The translations under genes and the position numbers were made by a program. A model generated the notes under the pieces. The model had not been told where the DNA came from. It searched no databases and saw nothing but the letters and a program-made list of their open reading frames with translations. Positions 56,201 to 64,000 of a DNA stretch of 64,000 bases are shown here, one piece after another. Position 1 is the first letter of the stretch, and every line of letters starts with the position of its first letter. Source of the DNA: Liolophura sinensis (lineage: Eukaryota; Mollusca; Polyplacophora; Chitonida; Chitonidae); the NCBI RefSeq assembly GCF_032854445.1, contig NC_088296.1, positions 12,190,706-12,254,705 on the forward strand. The letters run 5' to 3'.

Positions 56201-58119
56201 GACTTGCACGTGCAACATAACAAAATTGCCTAACCGTGCTTGTATAAAGCAGGTGGACCACTAACTACCATATTCGAAAGAGCAGTTATACTTCTTACAG
56301 CGCATGTACCGCTCTCTTCTCTCGCTTTACGTCATTGTTACTGCTGGACAAGTTTGATCTTGACTTTTGGAGCCTGTGCGACGCACGTAGGCTTATTTAG
56401 GCTTAGCCTCACCACCGGTGTCCTGGCGCGGAACTATTTAATCAACATTCATCAATAACGTTGTTTCAGGTTAGTCAGAATCTTATCGTGCGTCCGTTAC
56501 ATAAAGAGAATGCATGTGTATAAAATATTATTAGACAATTAGTGTCCGATATATGAAAGCTGTTTCTCCAATAAAATTGACCACAAAAGAGCAGTTAAAA
56601 CAGCAAGCAGTCAACCAATTAGAAAATATATGCAGCATTGAAAGTTTATTCCAGAAATGTTTCCCAGACTTAAATATGACTTATTAGTCAGGACTAATAT
56701 GGACTCCACTATTCCCCAGGCTTATGAATAATTATTCTATTATTATTGAATTATTATTTCCACGCCCATAATGACATTTTGACTACAGTATTCCTCAGAC
56801 TTACCACGGCCAGGCTTATGACTAAATATTACATTGAAGCTATCTCATCCAACTGACTAAGATTATATTCAATGTCATCACTATGACAACGGCAGCGTGA
56901 CGTCATGGTTGTTTTCCGTGGTTGACGTCCACTTAGTATTCAGGCCTTAGCATTCCGGCTTAGAATTGTTAGTTTGCTATAATCTTACAAAGTTGTCACA
57001 CAGGATATAGTTGAGCCCAGTGAACAACCCTGCATTGGTCAGCATCATGATAAAAAGATTTTAAATACAACAACAAAAACAACAGGCTGGGATTCTCTGC
57101 GATGCAGCCAGTGGGAATGAATTAACTTAAATCCCCATGGTAAGAGGACTTCCTCTTTGATGTGTTTTATAAGGCCATCACTCATAACCCGAGACGATTT
57201 CATCATCCTCATCGTTCTTAATCGCTGGGCTATCTTCCTGTATTTTTAGTTTGTTTAACGAAAAGACAACTCTAAACCCAAAACATATATGCTTCTAAGA
57301 AGCGTTCCACATGAACTTTAAACAGCTTAACGTTTTACCTTCACGATGTTTCACAATCCAGATACCGCAGTTCAAAGTAAGATCGCGCAAAATGAACATA
57401 TCAAAAATGCCGTCATGTTATTATTTTAACCAATCAGACTCGAACTGTTTCTATAAGCCGAGGACGCAGCTATTTCCGCTTGTTTTCCACCCCTCTTCCT
57501 AAATAATTCAGGTTATATTGTTTGTCGTCTTTTCGTCTAACGTCCGCCAGATATTGAGACAAAAATGGCTTTCTGCAGGACTATACAGCATACAACCGCG
57601 GTGAAGCTAATGGCATGAGATATTGCAGTTTGCTCTGTTCAAATTAAGGGTTTTTCACAAGCAACTCTTAAACCTGCCGACAACATGCGTTTGTCAAAAA
57701 GCATATCAACCTGGATGTTCATGCCCAGTGGAGATATCACGTGACGTCTGACTCACCTCGTGTGTCATCGGAAGCCATCGGGGGTTTCCGACAATTTGTC
57801 CCTTGACGAACCAGAGGTAACCCCATATGAGATGGCAATTCAACCCTTTTATGACGCATACCTGGTGGACGAGTGGCATGTTTGCAGATTCTTTTTATCC
57901 TGGCATTTCCTAAAGATGTCGCCAGCGGAAATTGGTCTCCACGATTTCATTATTTTTTAGTTCATTTTTTAAACTTTTACTGGTATCGAACTGATTTCAA
58001 GAACGTTCAACTGTAAACCGGGTCATTTTTAACTTTAAGAGTGTTACTTCACTATAGTTTCTTACACTACTTTTTCATATTTTTTCGCCTAATTTTTACA
58101 AAATAAAAGCTTTTGTAAT
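56201..58119. other. Non-coding stretch
   Basis: No gene is recognised. A CACGTGACG site lies at 57738-57746. Confidence 0.4.
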
Positions 58120-58177
58120 AATAAGCAAGATGGCCGAAGAAATGATGGAATAAGCAAGATGGCCGAAGAAATGACGA
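58120..58177. repeat. 29-bp direct duplication
   Basis: Two copies of a unit with AATAAGCAAGATGGCCGAAG; each carries AAGATGGC, a YY1-like motif. Confidence 0.85.
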
Positions 58178-58394
58178 CGTCAGCAGGCCTGGTAATACTA
58201 CCACAACACAACTGAAATAAACTGTGAAGTGTTTGGATTTCAGCTGTTAGCGGTACGTTGGGCCATCTGTCAGATGTTTAACTGTGACAGTCCTCACAAC
58301 TCTGGTGTTACGCCCTACGCTGTAGTCTTGTACACAGAATGGATTAGTGAATGCAGAAGTCCTCTCTGACTCAGTTACCTACTGATTAGCTACC

Positions 58395-58520
58395 TACATG
58401 ATTGGCCCCTGGCGCAGGTTCGAACCCAACTTTCGCCGTTTCTTTAGATTTGCCACATGCTTGGCGTAGGTCGGTTGTCTCTTCCGACCACTCAGTGTCC
58501 TCTGCCCATACAACTGACTT
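58395..58520 (+). mobile_element. Possible tRNA-derived remnant
   Basis: GGTTCGAACCC at about 58418 is a perfect B-box form, but no paired A box or known SINE body is visible. Confidence 0.3.
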
Positions 58521-59620
58521 TAAGTGGATAAATATCAACCCTTTCTTCACCCACGTCCGTCGTAAGATGACTGATTGGTTGTCCAAGTGACTAATTAAAT
58601 GACAAATTAAATGATTTTTATTTTCGTTCGTTTGCGTTTACCATCTATGGTGTATATTGCGTGATAGTTAGATTTAAAAATAGATAAAAACTGGCAATAA
58701 AACACACCTCTGGAGTATTCCTGAAAACGAATGTCATAATACAACTTCAAACAATTGACCATCTGTGAACGTTTGCAATCGTCAACACCTTGTTATCGGC
58801 GTACAAAGTTACTGTTATGCCGATCAAAAACTGCTTTTGAGTTAAATGACACGTTACAGGCGACTAGGGAAGGATCGGCTTTGATGTTGCATGGGGACGT
58901 TGACTCATTTCTATCGCCAAAGAGCTGTTTGGGTAATCAAGGTAAAAAACAGTACTCACTGTGTTGTTATTTAAATTAGTGCTTTAAATTGAAACTGGCG
59001 CGATTTTATGTTTGTTGTTCCGCGTGAGAGAACAAATATATTTGACGGAATATCTCATTCTGGAGACGCCCGGCGCCATGCGGTCTGTCGCCTCCACGAC
59101 AAAAAGAAAAAAAAAAGATTAGCATTCATAGGAACAATAGATAATTTTTCAAGAATCTTTTTTTTGTCATTCCTTTATCCTCGTTTCTTTTTACACTCAC
59201 AATTCTTCTGACAAAAATTATCACCAACGGCACATGACATGCTTGTATGACTAAACATAGGCAGTGTTTAATGGTCCACTGCTGGAGAAAGATGAGTTCA
59301 AAATCCACACGTCGTTACCACAGCCCATGAGCCGCCTTAACCACGTGCTTGGGGACGTATCCATTTCACTCGGTGTCAATCAGGGCGAATTCGATTGCTC
59401 CCGCGTGCACTTCTATGGAGATGTCGCGTGCAGATGTTCTGTTGTGACGCGAGCAAGAGTCCCCCTGGCGGTAAGTTGTGATTATAACAGATAATGCGAA
59501 GCCGTTGACACAGACAATGGACTGAGTTAAGAGAGTTTTCAACTGAATCATCAAGTAGTTAGCCCTCTCCTGAATACACTGATATGACTCTAATTCGAAA
59601 GCTGATGACACAAGTAAAAT

Positions 59621-59971
59621 TAGGTTGGTAGAGCGTCCGCTTCGGGAACGGTAGATCCAGGATCAATCCTGGGTCGAGGCACACCTAAGACCTTAAAAGA
59701 GGAAGTTGTAACTTCCTCGCTTGTGCGTTCAGCATGAAGGGAATACTGCAACGACTGATCAGCATAATGGCTCGGCGGGGCGGCTTACATGCCTTCGGTA
59801 AGGCGTTTCAGTGAAGCAGCACTGAATAAAAGAGCGGTGGAAATCCGTCCTGCAACAAGGAAGCACATTACATACACTCTAAGGATTCCTTCGTCGTCAT
59901 ATGAGTGGGAAAATGTTAAAATACGACGTTAAACCCCAAACACTGACTCACTCACTCCATCCTCACTCACT
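59621..59971 (+). mobile_element. SINE family B, nearly full length, 10-bp target duplication
   Basis: Head from GGTTGGTAGAGCGTCCGCTT (tRNA-Pro-like, CTTCGGGA loop), body as in 34177-34510, tail ACGACGTTAAACCCC then (ACTC)n. Flanks share CACAAGTAAA (59609-59618 and 59972-59981). Confidence 0.92.
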
Positions 59972-59981
59972 CACAAGTAAA

Positions 59982-62685
59982 CTTTGTAATTATACTCATC
60001 GGCAATTTTTCAGTTTTGCAGATCGACTTCTACAAGGCTAGAAGTTGTGTGATTACTTGAAGTTGCCTTTGCATACAAATCAACATCTGTGTACATGACA
60101 GAGATTACACAAAGCCACAACCTTCAAGGCCACAACGTCAGCTTGCACCAACCACTTCACCCACCCCATCCCTCCCTCAACACACAAAATTAAGTATTTT
60201 TAAAGCGATCAGATCTGATGACATAAATCAAAATATTTTAATTTATGTCAATATATTGTATCACACTGAAAAATTAAAAGCTTATTTGGCTCGATATTCG
60301 GCATCTGGATATATGAGGTTTGCCTTTCAATCTCTAAGTGACCCGATGTGTGGGATCAACCCCGTTCTCTGACTAGGTTTTTTTCAAGATTTACCTGCTT
60401 ACATTGTTTTTTGGACCATGGTGAGAAGAAGCCGATCTATTGTCCAGACTTACATGAGGTTTGCTGGTCTCCTCATCTTTCCATCCACCAACAAAACACG
60501 TATCACACTGGGGAATGCTCAGTGAAATAAAATATTTCATTAAACAGCAGTCAATGAAACATAAAACATAGGGTATATTACCTTCTCCAACCTCTTTTCT
60601 CGGAAAAGTGAAGCTAAACTTTTTATGTTAGCAAATACCTGTTTCTGTCACTTTTTTGTTACATATTATCTTGTTTTCTGTTATTAGTTCAACGTGATGC
60701 TAATTTAAACTATATATCCCGAGGTCATTTGAACAATTCAACCAACAGCCTATTGTTTCTCTTCAGCCCTTAAAGTGATTGAAAAAACAAATTCCGGTTG
60801 AACCCTTTCGAACTGTTTCGACAAAGGACCAAAACCAATGAATTGTCAAGTTAATTTAGTTCCCTTGAACCTAGACACACGGCGCCGGTCATCCGTTATC
60901 ACGCGCAAACACAACGACGGCGTCTTGCACGCGCGTGTCGTCATCATTTAGACTCCTGTCGGAATTGTGCAGGTCGTTTGTATTCGTATGGGTAAATCAG
61001 ATTATAGCGTGCTCCAACACGCCTTAACAATGTCCCCCTGTTGTCCTCGCCTTTGTTCTGCTTGACGATATAATCTTATCTGATAACTGTCAGGAATGGC
61101 CGTCCGTTGTGATAGAGACCAGCTAATAGCCATGTTGGCAAGTTGGAAGACTTCCGGGCACCATGTTGAATTGGAATTCCAAATCTATTTAGGCTGTCCC
61201 AAGGAAACAGGCTCTGAAGCATATAACTCTCTGTCTTGACCGTCATCCGAAGTCAAACACTGGCAGCATTTTTATTATTTTTCAGAGAGTGTGTTTCATC
61301 AAAGGCTATCTTTCTTTAGTAACAGGAAGGTTTCTGTGTTGACAAAATCAAAATGCCCCCACCATATAATGGGGACATGCATATACCAATATAAGATTTA
61401 CATAATTCCGAGAATTCATCAAAGGCTTTTGTCTTATTCGGGAAATGCTAGATTCTATTTACCACTCAGTAGTGGTATATAAACGTTAACATTATGGACA
61501 CGTCATACCAGTAGCATATATGAATCACATAATTTCATATGCATTACTATATGACTCTGATTTGTAAGTATGGAAGAGACATTGGAGGTGTTAAAGCTGT
61601 AAATATCAACACCATGTAGCAATATACAGTAGTAACATTCTTGGACTGTATATTTCTAACCATTGCCATGTTACTGAAATCTTGGTTTTCGTCACTCAAT
61701 GGCTGGAAGGACTGCGCTAACATTGTAACTACCCTCCAGGTATATTAATGACAGAGTTCAACCCCGCTAACATTGTAACTACTCTCCAGGTGTATTAATG
61801 ACGGAGTTCAATCCCGGCCTTGGAGAATTTTGTACATTCTTCCGCTCTGAGTGTTCTTTGCGTCTTGGTGACAATTTGCGGTCGACGACACTCGTGTAAC
61901 CGTTCACGCATTCAGACTTTAATTGAAGATTGCCCGTCTTCCAACAATATTGGGCACATATCTGTAAGTCACGTGTGGGAAAGTTTGTCAGTATGTTATG
62001 GTTGAAGGAAACCGACCCGCGACTCCATCAGTCAAATTTTTTTTACATTAGTTCGCATTTAAGCCAAAAACAAAGGGAAAAAAAGGCAGACAAATAAAAG
62101 ACAAAAAAAATCGTAGCCATCCATTGCTGTAACGATTTTCAAGATAACCTTGTTGTGGTATTATGTAACAGTGTGTGACAGACACACAATGTACATGTAC
62201 GTGATTACAATATAGATTGCAATCCTGTATCCTGTATTTGCATAGGTTAGCTGGGTGATTTTTTCCATTGCAATGAGGGAATCAGTAAATCTGCATAAAA
62301 GAGTTATTGCTGTAGAAACTTGATACGATGTTTCTTACAAAAATACAAAAAAGAAAACATCGCAGGCCTGATCGTTTATACATATTTATAAGTATATCTG
62401 ATAACCGGGCGGACATTTTTTCACTTCGAACTCCAGGCCAATAACATTTGAATTTGATCTAGTCTACTGCGGGCATCCACATTCGATTTTTTCTCAGAGC
62501 TTGTATATATGTATAACTTGGTTATATTTTGTACCACTCCTAAAAAAAAAAAACAGTTGCAGGAATTGTCTACATCCCTATGAGAAATTCTGTCTAGTAT
62601 ATGATACAGTGTCACGTGTATTACGTCAATATTGCGTACATATCCGTATACGGCATACGCGGGGAAGTCCCAAAACAAGGTGATT
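59982..62685. other. Non-coding stretch with a CpG-rich patch at 60880-61150
   Basis: No gene is seen. 60880-61150 has ACGGCGCCGG, TTGCACGCGCGTGTCG and AACAATGTCC, with GATA-like TTATCTGATAA near 61075; it may be regulatory. Confidence 0.35.
61715..61814. repeat. 50-bp tandem duplication, two copies
   Basis: Both copies start CGCTAACATTGTAACTAC and contain CTCCAGGT; four differences. Confidence 0.92.
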
Positions 62686-62779
62686 TACCCCGGGCGGTCC
62701 AATTTCCTCAACACGTCTAACCGCCATCGCTTATAAGTCCAACATTCTTGAGTAGATATATGGTGTTCAATAACTACAC
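62686..62779 (+). mobile_element. SINE family A-like 3' remnant
   Basis: CCCCGGGCGGTCCAATTTCC, CTAACCGCCATCGCTTATAA, AACATTCTTGAGTAG, leading into the (AAAT)n tail. Confidence 0.55.
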
Positions 62780-62781
62780 AA

Positions 62782-62848
<67 letters not shown>

Positions 62849-62850
62849 AT
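62780..62850. repeat. (AAAT)n microsatellite, about 17 units
   Basis: Uninterrupted expansion of the tail of the preceding SINE remnant. Confidence 0.97.
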
Positions 62851-63149
62851 TATACCAGGTATTAATTACAAACTTAATTTCCTTAGCTCAGAGGAATGAC
62901 TTATAAACTATGAATACTTGAAATTATGAAATTACTAAAACAACATCGTTTGCATGCTAAAGTACCGTGGCACTGATTGACGACTGTTTAGTTGACTGGT
63001 CACATTGACTGACTGATTGATTAGCTGGATGCGTGCATGTTGTTGATTGAAGGATTGTTTGATTTATTGATTAATTCAAAGCCCCACGTTAATGACATAC
63101 GTTTTAATGTACTTAACAAACTGATGGATATTTTTAACAAGACAAAAAA

Positions 63150-63192
63150 TTAGCCGAAATAGCATGAGCTGGCTTTGAACTCACAACCTGTT
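63150..63192 (-). mobile_element. SINE family A short fragment
   Basis: ATAGCATGAGCTGGCTTTGA, ACTCACAACC match the B-box segment in reverse. Confidence 0.5.
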
Positions 63193-63644
63193 TAATTTAG
63201 CGAAATCCGAAGTAACTGTCATTGAATGGATTCGCGTACAGCTTTTATAGTTTTTACACTAATAATTAATCACCAGACCCAAGCCTCGCACTCTGCATCG
63301 TTATTTGGATTCGGTAGAGTGGAAATTATGTCATTTCTGAAAATCAGATCATCTGTTACGCTGCAGAAGAGTGACTTAATGGGCTGACGAAATGTCATTG
63401 CTTACGAGGTACATAACTTATCAATTGTGATAATGGCTTGGTGAGACAGACCGGAAGTCATCAAGCATGATACCGGAAGTTTGGCGAATAATACCACGTC
63501 GCCGAATGATTGGATAATATTGGTGCCTACGTCTGGATGACTTCAAATCAAGTATGTTGCACTGTTATCTTACACGAGTTCAATAATTCATATCTGCCAC
63601 ACTCTGTGTAAAGCTTAATATTTGTGACCTGATCATGGCCTATT

Positions 63645-63838
63645 TTGGAAACCGGGTGGAAACCGGTCAGAGTCTGGGGGAAACCCACGACCATCCGCAG
63701 GTTGCTGCAAACCTTCCCACCTACGGTCGGAGAGGAACCCAGCATAAACTGGACTTGAACTCTCAGCGACCGCATTGGTGAGAGACTCCTGGGTCATTTC
63801 ACTGGGCTAGCGCGCTAACCAAATGAGCCACGGAGGCC
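63645..63838 (-). mobile_element. SINE family A, minus strand, 3' part missing
   Basis: From GGTGGAAACCGGTCAGAGTC through CCCACGACCATCCGCAGG to head GCTAACCAAATGAGCCACGG. The tail and part of the core are absent. Confidence 0.88.
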
Positions 63839-64000
63839 ACCTCCTTTCTCTCAGTTAAGTACCTTTTTTAAATTCTTTGGTATGACCCGACCCGGGTGAA
63901 ACCATACATGTGTAACTACTATACTGCATCAACCAGCTCTGTAAACATCAAGTCGTTATGGCAGTTACGTGCTTGTATTTTGAAGAGGGCTTCGTGCACA

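Overview
This is a window of animal nuclear DNA. It is intron-rich, about 40% GC by eye, full of short retroposons, microsatellites and minisatellites, and has no bacterial-style gene packing. The repeats suggest a marine lophotrochozoan, most likely a mollusc. They are tRNA-headed SINEs with (AATA)n tails of a kind I associate with mollusc genomes, plus a multi-EGF receptor of the MEGF10/Draper/SCARF type. No species can be named from the sequence alone.

Region 1 (1-9280) is the 3' part of one plus-strand gene. Nine exons (330-512, 826-1102, 1566-1674, 2910-3056, 3550-3678, 6392-6523, 7038-7166, 7919-8008, 8625-8956) join in compatible phase at all eight junctions. Together they make about 508 codons of laminin-type EGF repeats, a Thr-rich stalk, one transmembrane helix and a short tail. 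The 5' exons lie off the left edge. Exon 7919-8008 carries an in-frame TAA inside a short out-of-frame patch, so the copy is either broken or misassembled there. A polyadenylation signal at 9274 fits an end just after the transmembrane exon. A possible extra cytoplasmic exon with an NPLY motif lies at 10709-10830, and a weaker exon candidate lies at 12058-12189.

Region 2 (9.3-19.3 kb) is repeat-rich. It holds a 12-copy 96-bp tandem array in which each unit looks like a 3' splice site, a 25-bp minisatellite of about 30 copies, several microsatellites and many SINE pieces.

Region 3 (19.3-43.5 kb) is mostly non-coding, with scattered SINEs of three families and a few CpG-richer patches with transcription-factor-like motifs. 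One of these, near 27.0-27.3 kb, could be a promoter with a first exon.

Region 4 (43.6-46.9 kb) holds a decayed minus-strand non-LTR retrotransposon (endonuclease plus reverse transcriptase). It is flanked on its 3' side by a 31-bp tandem array and on its 5' side by a 56-bp array.

Region 5 (46.9-64 kb) is again non-coding, with SINE insertions. Several have intact target-site duplications, and one site has nested insertions. Two dense motif patches near 51.1-51.6 kb and 53.9-54.3 kb are good candidates for regulatory elements.

I found no CRISPR array, rRNA, convincing functional tRNA, virus or obviously new molecular system. The most useful leads are the damaged receptor exon, the long inverted-repeat (foldback) element in its largest intron, the splice-acceptor-like tandem array, the 3' end shared by three SINE families, and the candidate regulatory patches.
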